NCBI RefSeq assembly: GCF_023051105.1
Contig: NZ_JALKIL010000005.1
Coordinates: 1-64,000 of the forward strand
Reading direction: 5' to 3'
Source of the DNA: Anaerobiospirillum sp. NML120449
Lineage (GTDB): Bacteria; Pseudomonadota; Gammaproteobacteria; Enterobacterales; Succinivibrionaceae
DNA: 64,000 nucleotides
Position 1 is the stretch's first letter, and every line of letters starts with the position of its first letter. Positions 35,294 to 44,990 of the stretch are shown here, in pieces. The notes beneath the pieces are model-generated. The model made no database searches, was not told the origin of the DNA, and saw nothing but the letters and a program-made list of their open reading frames with translations. The translations under genes and the position numbers were made by a program.

Positions 35294-35904
35294 TCAGAGC
35301 AGGCCAGCACAATACGTGGCAGGCTGCCAGAGCCATCATATGGCCGGGCAGGCATACAAGGCAGACGTTAGACTGACTCGTCACAGGACAGTCCCTGCGA
35401 CCATGACCTACAGCTGCCAGTAGCATGGTATGCCGTGTCGTGACGTGCATGGCATTGCATGCAAGGGCATGCTTCACACGTCAATGTATGGCAGGGCCGC
35501 TACAGCCACAGGACAGTCCCGGACCGGCTCGGCTCGGACCAGCTCAGGCATTGAACTGCAGAGCTGTCAGAACTGAGTGCTATCGAATACATGTCAATGA
35601 TTATATGGGCCCCACTGATATCAGTCAGCAAAATTATCTTCAGCACTGTACCTGCATCACGCTGCCGGGCATAAGCTGCAACAAAAACGCAGCGCTCCTC
35701 TCATGAAAATGGCATTTATAACCACAATGGAGCACCATACAGGCCTTCCTGGGGCACAGGAGCTACACCCCTGAACTCCGCCTGACCCAGATGGCCCAAC
35801 ACGCCGCCTGGCCTCCTGACTTCCAGACTGCTCTGCATCAGAAAGATGAATGAACTGAAGCAGATGATGCCAGCGGATGGACGTCTGCACTAAGATTAAA
35901 TAAC

Positions 35905-36135
35905 CGATTGAAGGCGGAAACGATGGCTGGATGCATGGTTCGATTAATGGTCGACTGCAACGACTGATGATGGATGAAGGACTGACTGATTGACAGGCAA
36001 GCTGTCTGGCTGGTCAACTGTTCAGCTGGGAAGAGAGCCAGACTCATTAAATGGACAAACTAACGAACGAACAAATGGATGGATGGATGGATGGATGGAA
36101 TGCTGGCTTGATGGTTTGATGAATGGATGAATGCC
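35905..36135 (+). repeat. Degenerate period-4 tract with (ATGG)6 core
   Basis: Six perfect ATGG units lie at 36075-36098. On both sides GATG, GATT, GACT and GAAT words keep a 4-base beat for about 100 bp with interruptions. Confidence 0.7.
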
Positions 36136-36740
36136 TTTATGGACAAGTGGAAGACTGGAGTCACTACTCTGGCTGAGCTGTGAGCCACAGAGGCTGAGTG
36201 TGGTTAAGGCTGCTGAAGGACAGGAGCAAGAGTAAGGGTTAGGGTAAGAAACAGATGCTTCGACTGGTGTTTACAAAGACCGTGTGCCTGCGGGATCTGA
36301 CCAGTGCTGATGTGCCAGGGAGTATGAGAGGTGATTGCCGCCCCAACTGTGCATCCCAAAGCAACTGTCGCTTCTGTCCGTATGCGCACCTGGCCCAATA
36401 TGAGCTGCAGTCCCCTGGTGCTGGCATCGACAGCAGTTGCCTGGTCAGCTGTGGCATAAGTCGCTGTGACCATCTCAGTGCTCCTGGTAAGCCACGTCGT
36501 CCACCGCAATGGCAGGTGCCGCCTGCAGAATGCCAGCAGGTATGGCGCTACCCTTGTCTGTAAGCGGGCTGGACAGGCTCAAATTCAGTCAGGGTCGCTG
36601 CCAGGACGACCAAGTGCGTGTGGAGTTCCGGTTGAGAGCCGGTGGGCAGCAGATATTACGAAGCCTGTTGCTGTTTGGCCGCTGTCCTGTGGTCAAAAAC
36701 GATGAAAACTTATGCTGGATGTCTGCTCCGGTATAAATGA

Positions 36741-36794
36741 AAAAGCCCCCTCAAATGACACGGCCGCAGTGGTCGTGAGATTGAGGGGGCTTTT
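36741..36794 (-). terminator. Terminator of the second autotransporter gene
   Basis: AAAAGCCCCCTCAA (36741-36754) and TTGAGGGGGCTTTT (36781-36794) form a perfect 14-bp stem about 70 bp after the stop. The AAAA/TTTT ends allow it to work in both directions. Confidence 0.85.
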
Positions 36795-36865
36795 GATTTT
36801 GGGGCTGCTCCGCCGGTGCACGGCACTGGCGGAGAGCTTTTGATCTTACGCTAATCTAAAATATT

Positions 36866-39800
36866 TTAGAAAGCGTAACGCAGGTTACCAGTTAAGCTGA
36901 ACTCGTCAACAGAGCTGGAGGTGGTGTAGCCAAGGCCGGCACCAACAGACAGACGCTCGGACTGAGCACCGAAGCCTGCCAGTACACCGTAGCTTACGTT
37001 ATCGGTGAACTCGGTCTTGGTGCTGACGTCGAAGTTGCCTACGCCATCCCAGTGGATAGAACCATCGAGGCTGTCATCGCCAAAGGAGCCAGTGACGTTG
37101 AAGTCGATGGAAGGCTGGAAGCTCCACTCCTCAGAGAAGTACTCCTTGGAGATGGTGATACCGGCTGGAATGGTGAACATGGAAGCAGATGAAGTGGTTA
37201 CGGAACCAACACGGCCGTAATCAGACATTACATCGTAGGAGTCCATGTCCAGACGGGTGTAACGTAAGCCAAGGTGAGGAACGATGTCCAGACCATTGAC
37301 GCTCAGGTTGATCTGACCGGTAACACCCATGCTTAAGTTGGTGGTGTCAAAGCTGGTGTTGAGCTTACCGACTTCGGTAGAAGCCTTAACGTCAGAATCA
37401 ACTACGCTGTAAGACAGATCACCTACTACAGAGTATGGACCACTTACGAAGCCGGCATAAGCGCCAATGCTGAAGTAGTCGAAGTCACCGTCAACACCGG
37501 TAGCAGCACCCTGACCGCTTGAGTCGCCCTGACCTGCATTGATGGTTACACCATAACGCAGACCGGAATCCAGGGTGTAATCAGCACCCAGAGCAAAACC
37601 GGTTAAGGAAGCGTCAGAACCCCAGGAGATGCCGTCAGCATTGAAGCCGTCGGAATCATGATCCTTGTAGATTGGGGAGAGCCATAAGGCAGTGCCCTGA
37701 CCATTGTTGGCGTAGGACATCAGCTGACCCTGCTGGCCCATGCCAAAGCGACCGGCAACAGCCTCGTAGGTGCCAGTACCGGCAAGCAGAGCAGCCTCGG
37801 CAGAACCGGCAAATACACCCATACGTGCAGCTACGTCAGCTGGACGACCATTGGTATCAAGAACAACCTTCTCGAGGAACTCATTTCTGGCTACCTTGAA
37901 GATCTTCTTAACTTCCTTGTCGTTTTCCTTATAGGTAACAACAACGAAGTCATTCTTGTTAAAGCCCTGCTGAACTACGAGGTTGTTATCCTTATCGAAC
38001 TTGGCCTCAAAGTCATAGGCCTCGCGATCAATCAGGTGCTCCTGAACTACAGCTGGAGCTGCAGGTGCTGCTGCGGCTACAGCCTTGGTACCTGCATCAG
38101 GCTTGGAGTCAGGCTTCTCTTCTGGCTTGGCCTCAGGCTTGGCCTCTTCCTGCTGGTAGAAATCTTCCCAGTTCTTGGTCAGAGATGCGTAGCTGATTAA
38201 GAAGGTACGCATTGGGGCAGAGGCCTCGGAGAAGGCAGTGTCAACTCGTGAACGGTTTAACTTCAGGGTCTGGCCCTTGGTTACTTCACCGGCCTTGAGG
38301 GTGAAGTGCATCAGACCGTTGAGAGACTCAACTTCGATGTCATTCTTACCGGCAACACCCAGTACCTTAACACCGGCATTCTCGCCAATGCCCTTATCGG
38401 TAAAGAGCACTATGTCACGGCTGTTGATGAAAGCGGAGCTCTCAAGGACAACCTTACCACCCTCACTGTAGATAGCGGCATCATCCTTGTCGAAGTGAAC
38501 AGCCTTGCCATCCTTGAGGATGTTCTCATCAATGGCCATGATGGAACCGGCACTCATGTAGAGATCTGAGGCAATCTTCTCAGAACCGCCACTCCATACA
38601 GCAGAGTACTTGGAATCGGCAGCGGCCTTGCCCAGCTCTGCCTCAACATCGCTCTGCTTGTTAACAGCATCCAGTACCAGACGGGAGCCATCCTTAACAG
38701 TCAGAACATTGCCCATGTACATGATGGAACCGGCACCCTGAGTCAGGGAACCACCAATCTGGTAACGGTCAATGAAGTCCATCATGCCCAGGACATCAAC
38801 GTCAACACCGGTAGCCAGAGCAGCGTTCTTACCAACAACTACCTTACCCTCAACAGTACCGGCATTCTTGGCATCAGTTACCTTGTTACCGAAGTGAGAA
38901 ACGGCAGCAACAGAGGTTCTGTGACCGTAATCAGGATCAACAAAGAGGGTACCGCCCTTGAGGTTGAGGTTATCAATCTCGGCATAGCCGGTAGCGCTGC
39001 TGCGCTTGTTGTCGCCCTCAGAAATAGAGTCGTTACCAACATATAAGGTAGAGGCGTTGTCCTTGAGGTTCACCTCAGTAGCAGTCAGGAAGCCGCCGGC
39101 AACATAACCGTCAGCATTCAGACTTAACAGACCCTTGGTGATGTTGGTCTCACCGGCAAAGGTTACATCCTTGGCAGCGGTGAAAGTACCGCCTACTACG
39201 GTCTTGCCACCGAAAGTAGTCTTACCGGCCAGGTCAACATTGCCCTTAACCTCAACCTCACCGGACAGGACAGATTCCTTGTCAGCATTGGTCAGATTCA
39301 GGTTCTTGCCAACAGTCAGCTTGGTAGGCTCCTTGGCATTCATGCTCAGATAGCCAACCTTAACGTTGTCAGCAACCTCAGTAATACCGCTGTTAAGGGT
39401 TACCTTGGCAGTGGTGTCACCTGAAATGTTCTTCAGAGCGGTGGTGTTGCCAGCCTTGCCGTCAACAATCAGGGTAGCCAGGTCATCAAGCTTAACTGCA
39501 CCGGCCTTACCGCCGTTTGCCAGGGTCATGGTACCAACCTTGGCAACGTCAATACCCAGCAGAGCACCGCCGGAACCGACTACGAAGTACTTCTCTTCAC
39601 CAACCTGAGTGGCATTGTTTAAGGAAGCATTCTCAGCAAACTTGATGCTGCCGCTGGTCTTGGTCAGATCCTCAGCAGAACCCCAGTTACCGTAGATAGT
39701 CTCGTTATTGACATCAGTCAGCTTGGCGTTGAGCAGGCCGTCATTGGTGTAGTTTGGCAGGTAGTTGCCAAAAGCCTTGGCATCATTCCAGGAAACAGTA

Positions 39801-42781
39801 CCCTTGTCAGTTGGAGCCAGGCCGTCAAAGACTACCTTGCCCAGATTTACAGTACCGTTAAGTGAAGACTTCTCACCAAACAGACCGGTGGTCAGCTTGC
39901 TGATAGCTTCCTTGGTAATGACAGTACCTTCCTTGAAGACGCTCAGGTTTACGGTAGAACCGGCCTGAGAAACCAGAGCACCACCGGAGGCAAAGGCATC
40001 GGTCTTAACATCAAAGGAGGTAATCTTGCCATTGGACTCAGTAGCATTCAGAGCCTTGGTAATAGCATCACCGGACTCAAAGGTTAAGGAAGCACCCTGA
40101 TTTACCTTGATGGAGTTGTCAGCCAGGGAAATACCGTAGCTGTCCTTGGTCTGAGGATTAGCGGAGGAGTCGCCGGCCTTGAAGCTGCCCTTAATGGTCA
40201 GGCTGCCACTTACATCAATGCTCTTGCCAGCATCAACAGAAACCTGAGTGGCCTTAACAGAAGAGCCGGACTGAATCTGAACCTTGCCGTCAACAACCTT
40301 GAGGTTGGAGGCAGACATGGAGGCAGTCAGAACGTTACCGTTCTTGTCCTTAATGGTGTCAGCGTTACCAACAGTCAGAGCACCGCCGGAAACTGTTAAC
40401 TCACCGGAAACATTCCAGTTGCCATACTTTACATTCATGGCAGTACCGGCACCGCTCAGGGTCACGGCCTGGCCAACAGTACCGCCAGAGGATAAACCCT
40501 TGTAGGCAACCTTGTCAGTAACAGAGGTATCTACCTCGTAAGTGCCCAGATTCAGAACAGAGTTGGCACCGGAGAATACAAAGCCCTTCTTGGCATTGGT
40601 GGACATGTCACCCAGGGTGGTGTAGTCGCCAGACTTAATATTAAGAATACTCTCAGCCTTTTCTGCCTCTGTATCAGACAGATTCATGGTCAGAGTACCA
40701 GCCTGGATCTTGCCATTCTGGCCAATATCGATACCGGTAGTTGCATTAACCTCTGTCAGGGTCAGACCTTCGGTAGCGTTTAAGGTACCCTTGGTCATGA
40801 TTACAGCAGTCTTATCGTTATTGGCGGTTGCCTTAAGATAGGCGGCCTTAACCTCGGTGTCACCAGTCAGTGTGATCTTACCGTTGTTATCAACAGTGAA
40901 GATGGAGCCTTTGTTGGCATTGCTCAGGAGCTCAGCAAACTTCTCGCCCTTGATCTTCAGCTCGGCGCCAGAATCGGCCTTGAAGTTGAAGTTCTTGTTG
41001 TCATTTGCAGCATTGGCAGCATCTTTTGCGGTAATTGTGGCCTCGCTCAGGTCAATAGTAGAGCCGGAGCCAACTGCAGTAATGGCGCCATTCTGTACAG
41101 ACAGGTCAATAGTCAGATTGGTCAGCTTCAGGCTGGACTGGTCAGCAAGAGTACCACCAAGACCGGTGTTCTGAACCTTGAGAGTACCGCCGCTGATTGT
41201 GATTGCGTTGGATGCAGTGTACTTACCGCCATCAACAGTAATGCCCTTCTGACCAGTCAGGATTACATTACCCTCGATCTTGCCTTCACCGGCTACGACC
41301 TTGGTCTTGCCTTCCACTTCCTTGGTGGTAAGGCTGCGCAGGGTGACGTTGTCAGCCAGAGTCAGAGTGCCGCCGCTGGCCTCCATCTTGAGGTTTACAG
41401 CCTCAGCACCGGAGAAGCCAAAAGTAGCTGTACCGCTGTAGTTGCTGCCACCAAGAGTCAAGGTGTCATCAGCCTTAAGTACAAGCTTGTCGTTGAGGTT
41501 TGCACCAAGGGCCTTGGAAACAACAATATTCTTAGCCTGAATTGTGGACTTAGCTGAAAGGTTAACCGCACCTGCAGCTGCAGTGCTTCCGCCTGCTACA
41601 CCTGCAACATTCAGACTTACAGTTGTGCCACTTACGTTGTTGCTGCCAGCAGCCACATCAACAGTTACATCATCGATAATCTTGAGTGCAGAGTCAGCCT
41701 TTAAGTCAATTGCACCTTGCTGACCACCCTTGCCACTGAGGAAGTCAGTTAATACAGTTGCATCAGAGTGAATCTCGGAGAGGCTCTGAGGGGTATTTGT
41801 ACCACCAGTAGTTGCAGCAGTACCTGAAACGTTAATTAAACCGCCCTTGCCTGATCCTGTGCTGGTTAAGGTCACACCCTTATCAAACTTTACGATAGAG
41901 CCGAACTTGTTGTTTGAAGCGATGTTAAGAATACCGCCAGAGGTTGCATCAGCCTTTAAGTCAATGGTAGAACCAGACTTGAAGTGCAGCACACCACGGT
42001 TATCAGCAGCCTTACCAGCCAGTGAAATGGAATCTGTAGCATTGGCATTTACAGTGATATCAAGCTTCTGAGCAGCACCACCAGAATCCTTTTCAAGGTA
42101 CATTGGGGCCTGCAGACCAGAGCCAGAACCGGCAAACACAATCTTACCGCCGTCAGACAGGATGCTCTTACCTACCATAGCACCGGACTTACCGATAGTA
42201 ATGGTTGCGCCATTCTTCAGGTCGTAGACTGTCTTGGTTGCATCACCGAGAGTTGAGGTGTGGTCGCCGGATACGGTTAACTTGGCCTTATCAGAGGACA
42301 TGCTGATGGTTTCAGCAACGAGGGTTGCAACCTTATCAGTATTACCGCCAGTAATGCTTACACTACCATTCTGGACATCCAGCTGCTTAAGAGAAAGGGT
42401 CGCACCTTCCTGAGCTGATGTTGTTACCTGAAGCTTTGTGTTGTCGCCATTTACAACAAATGTTGCATTGGCAAGCTTTACATCAGTTAAAGTTGTGGTG
42501 CCAGTATCAGGGCCTGTAAAAGTGTTTGTTCCTGCAGATAATGTCAGCTTAAAAGTATTAGTGTTATTTACCGAAGCCTTTTGAGTAATCTGATCTTGGG
42601 CATCTGCAATGGTGGTGTCCTTGTTTAAGGTGCCAAGATTAGGGGCGGCTGCCTGGGCCTGGCCGACGGCCAGAGCGGTGGTGAGGATAGTGGCGGTAGC
42701 AATGCCTTTGATGTAGGCGCTCTTGAAAATGGCGCGGTACTGAGCCATCAGGAACTTGATGGCATTATTGGTCTGCTTCAT
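36866..42781 (-). CDS. Giant type V autotransporter, 1,971 aa
   Basis: It starts at MKQTNNAIKFLMAQYRAIFK, an extension almost the same as in the 18378-24284 protein, then a hydrophobic signal (ATATILTTALAVG) and a cleavage site near AQA (about 44). The passenger (about 45-1695) is a Thr/Gly/Asn/Val-rich beta-helix-like region with repeated GTLTLADNVTL and GGTLKVQNT patterns, and a Pro/Glu/Lys-rich linker (KPEAKPEEKPDSKPDAG) before the barrel. The last 275 residues form the barrel, starting TALWLSPIYKDHDSDGF and ending NLRYAF. DSDGF[ND]AD is shared with the other copy. The two proteins are clear paralogues at their ends but diverged in the passenger, so they probably bind different targets. 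No Shine-Dalgarno sequence precedes the ATG. Confidence 0.9.
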   Translation of the reverse strand: MKQTNNAIKFLMAQYRAIFKSAYIKGIATATILTTALAVGQAQAAAPNLGTLNKDTTIADAQDQITQKASVNNTNTFKLTLSAGTNTFTGPDTGTTTLTDVKLANATFVVNGDNTKLQVTTSAQEGATLSLKQLDVQNGSVSITGGNTDKVATLVAETISMSSDKAKLTVSGDHTSTLGDATKTVYDLKNGATITIGKSGAMVGKSILSDGGKIVFAGSGSGLQAPMYLEKDSGGAAQKLDITVNANATDSISLAGKAADNRGVLHFKSGSTIDLKADATSGGILNIASNNKFGSIVKFDKGVTLTSTGSGKGGLINVSGTAATTGGTNTPQSLSEIHSDATVLTDFLSGKGGQQGAIDLKADSALKIIDDVTVDVAAGSNNVSGTTVSLNVAGVAGGSTAAAGAVNLSAKSTIQAKNIVVSKALGANLNDKLVLKADDTLTLGGSNYSGTATFGFSGAEAVNLKMEASGGTLTLADNVTLRSLTTKEVEGKTKVVAGEGKIEGNVILTGQKGITVDGGKYTASNAITISGGTLKVQNTGLGGTLADQSSLKLTNLTIDLSVQNGAITAVGSGSTIDLSEATITAKDAANAANDNKNFNFKADSGAELKIKGEKFAELLSNANKGSIFTVDNNGKITLTGDTEVKAAYLKATANNDKTAVIMTKGTLNATEGLTLTEVNATTGIDIGQNGKIQAGTLTMNLSDTEAEKAESILNIKSGDYTTLGDMSTNAKKGFVFSGANSVLNLGTYEVDTSVTDKVAYKGLSSGGTVGQAVTLSGAGTAMNVKYGNWNVSGELTVSGGALTVGNADTIKDKNGNVLTASMSASNLKVVDGKVQIQSGSSVKATQVSVDAGKSIDVSGSLTIKGSFKAGDSSANPQTKDSYGISLADNSIKVNQGASLTFESGDAITKALNATESNGKITSFDVKTDAFASGGALVSQAGSTVNLSVFKEGTVITKEAISKLTTGLFGEKSSLNGTVNLGKVVFDGLAPTDKGTVSWNDAKAFGNYLPNYTNDGLLNAKLTDVNNETIYGNWGSAEDLTKTSGSIKFAENASLNNATQVGEEKYFVVGSGGALLGIDVAKVGTMTLANGGKAGAVKLDDLATLIVDGKAGNTTALKNISGDTTAKVTLNSGITEVADNVKVGYLSMNAKEPTKLTVGKNLNLTNADKESVLSGEVEVKGNVDLAGKTTFGGKTVVGGTFTAAKDVTFAGETNITKGLLSLNADGYVAGGFLTATEVNLKDNASTLYVGNDSISEGDNKRSSATGYAEIDNLNLKGGTLFVDPDYGHRTSVAAVSHFGNKVTDAKNAGTVEGKVVVGKNAALATGVDVDVLGMMDFIDRYQIGGSLTQGAGSIMYMGNVLTVKDGSRLVLDAVNKQSDVEAELGKAAADSKYSAVWSGGSEKIASDLYMSAGSIMAIDENILKDGKAVHFDKDDAAIYSEGGKVVLESSAFINSRDIVLFTDKGIGENAGVKVLGVAGKNDIEVESLNGLMHFTLKAGEVTKGQTLKLNRSRVDTAFSEASAPMRTFLISYASLTKNWEDFYQQEEAKPEAKPEEKPDSKPDAGTKAVAAAAPAAPAVVQEHLIDREAYDFEAKFDKDNNLVVQQGFNKNDFVVVTYKENDKEVKKIFKVARNEFLEKVVLDTNGRPADVAARMGVFAGSAEAALLAGTGTYEAVAGRFGMGQQGQLMSYANNGQGTALWLSPIYKDHDSDGFNADGISWGSDASLTGFALGADYTLDSGLRYGVTINAGQGDSSGQGAATGVDGDFDYFSIGAYAGFVSGPYSVVGDLSYSVVDSDVKASTEVGKLNTSFDTTNLSMGVTGQINLSVNGLDIVPHLGLRYTRLDMDSYDVMSDYGRVGSVTTSSASMFTIPAGITISKEYFSEEWSFQPSIDFNVTGSFGDDSLDGSIHWDGVGNFDVSTKTEFTDNVSYGVLAGFGAQSERLSVGAGLGYTTSSSVDEFSLTGNLRYAF

Positions 42782-44990
42782 AAAAATCAGTTTCTATAAA
42801 TAAGAGATTAACAAAGGTGTAGTCTACCTAATCCACTTCCGCTGCAGCTTCCTGCTGCCCGGTCCGTGTCTCAGGGACCAGTATGCCTCACTGTTACGGC
42901 TGTGCGACCCTCTGTCGCCTGCGGCCTGGGAGGCTGTGGGCTGCTGTTGCAGCCTTATGAAACCGTTATCACCAGATGTGATGAAAAGGCGAATTTTCCT
43001 GTCCGCTCAGACTGTGCTGCACCTGACGTCATTACCTTTTTCTGTACATATAACCTGATTACACTGGCCATTTGCAGGTCAGTGCTTGGCAGGTTGTCTG
43101 ATGTACATGGTGAAGAGGCTGGACTGCTGTTTGCTCTGTGCGCAGCTTGCGCCACATGCAAACAGTGGAATGGTGAGCTTTCTGACCTCCAGGCCTGCAT
43201 TTTCAGGCTTGTCGGTCTGCTGAGATCTGTCTGCCGTTATCAGCGTTTTCATCTGTATGCTGAGGGCAGTTTTCGTGCGGACTTCCTGAATCACTTTTGA
43301 GCTTTGAGCCCAGTGCTGTCTTAATGGCCGGTAACTTTATCCGGAAGAGTACAAGGAGCACGATTTCAGGAAACGTTTTTCATCATACCCAAAAGCTGCA
43401 GGCCCCCGTATAAACAGACCTTATGAAGTCCAGTCTTACGTGAGTGCAAAACTTTTGCGCCGCCCTGATAACAGGCAGGCGTTCAGGTAACACAATCTAT
43501 AAATTTTACCATTTATACAATGCTATAACCATAAATAATTTAAGAAATTACAGAACTTTTTCAACTTTCCTAAGTCACGCTGTTCCTGACCTTGTTTAAG
43601 CTTCGCTAAAATCTGATAAATATCGTATTCTTTATATTACTGTCCTGCTGTTTCTGCATATCTAGATTATAGATATATAGTTTTACATCTATTTAATGTA
43701 AACGTATTTACACCCTGTTTACGTTTTTCGGCCAAAAACTAACATACAAACGATTTCTGTCAGTAAAAGTTTCTACCAAGACACGACAGCTTCATCAATC
43801 ATAAACATCAGCCATTCTGCAGATGTTCCAGTAACTTGTCCTGTGACAGCCAATGTTGCTCAAGCATGGTGGGACGCTCCTTCAGTCATAGCAGTAATGC
43901 CCACTGCTGGCAATACAGGCAGCAGCAAGACGCAGCTGTCCCTAATTACAGCAACTATGACACATACAATCCGTCCTGCTGTCCGTCAGTGGCTGGGCTT
44001 ACTGCTGCTCAGAATATGTTTGTGCGCTACCGTATAAGTCGTATCGGTACTTTTGAGCTCCTTAAGCATGAAAGGGATATGGCACACTCGTTTCAGACAC
44101 CTCAAAGGCTATCCCTGCCCCTTTTCAGTCTGACTCCATCTGTATTGTGCAGGTCCTCTCCCTGATTTCCACTCTTTGCTATGCAGCTCCAAGCCCTGAT
44201 GTTCCGCTGCACAGTGCTGTGCTGTTCTTCGACGCCATGCGCTGACTTGATCTGCCAGCTTCTCCTACTGTTCTGCGCTAAGCTGCTGCATCTGTCAAGT
44301 GGTCTGTTCTGGTCAGATGCGTCTTTGGGGCAAGGCGGCTGCTGGGCAACCGGTGGGCCATGCTGTCAAAGCAGCACATGTCCGGTCTTTACTTATCGGC
44401 AATGGGTTATCTGTGCGATAATGTGGCCCGGTTTTCATTATCCGGCCTGTTCGGTCAAAATTCCCTGCCAGGCAGTCAATCGCTGCAGGCAAATCAGACA
44501 GTGAGCTCATGATCCTGCTGCTACAGCCTGACCATTGGGCTGTCCGCTGCATGCCCAGTAATAAAAAGTCATTCACTGTCATGCCATTATCCTGCAGCTG
44601 GCAGCCCCCTGCGTCCATGAAAGCATGGCTGCGCTCAGCTTCCGCAGATGGACGGTGGCTGCCAGCTGGCAGCATATGCATGGCGTCAACCGTACTGTGG
44701 TCTGGGCGCTGCGGCCCAGGTGGCTATGACAGCTGTCGGGCCGTGACATGGGTGCTGAGCCTCGCTGGCCGTGGCAGCTGACGGACGCTGGCTGCAGCCT
44801 CTTGGCCGTGGCAGCTGTCGGACGCTGGCAGCTGGCGGACGTTGGCTGCAGCCTCGAGGGCTGTGGCCATGGCGGGCATGGGTAGTGAAAGTCGTTGAGC
44901 GTTTTATGTGGCGGGCAGCTGTCTGTGAGGCTGGCCGTGCCGGATTACTGGTGAGTTTTGTTTTTGTTGTTTCAGGTTAGGAGATTAGCT
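42782..44990. other. Non-coding stretch with an AT-rich island
   Basis: No convincing gene. 43490-43800 is strongly AT-rich and contains a cluster of TTTACA/TGTAAA half-sites (43682-43723). The rest is ordinary GC content with short open frames lacking ribosome sites. It should contain the autotransporter promoter. Confidence 0.55.
43682..43723. promoter_or_regulatory. Cluster of TTTACA / TGTAAA half-sites
   Basis: TTTACAT and ATGTAAA form one inverted pair, TGTAAACGTATTTACA (43697-43712) a second overlapping one, and TTTACG follows at about 43718. The arrangement resembles a multi-site operator, but the nearest starts are over 900 bp away. Confidence 0.4.

Larger units (their letters stand above)
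34406..36865. other. Non-coding stretch with palindromes and period-4 tract
   Basis: No convincing gene. It holds a 30-bp perfect palindrome (34826-34855), a GGCATGGAAT repeat (35107-35133), an 11-bp perfect hairpin (35270-35293), a long degenerate period-4 region around (ATGG)6 (35905-36135) and the autotransporter terminator (36741-36794). Confidence 0.6.
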
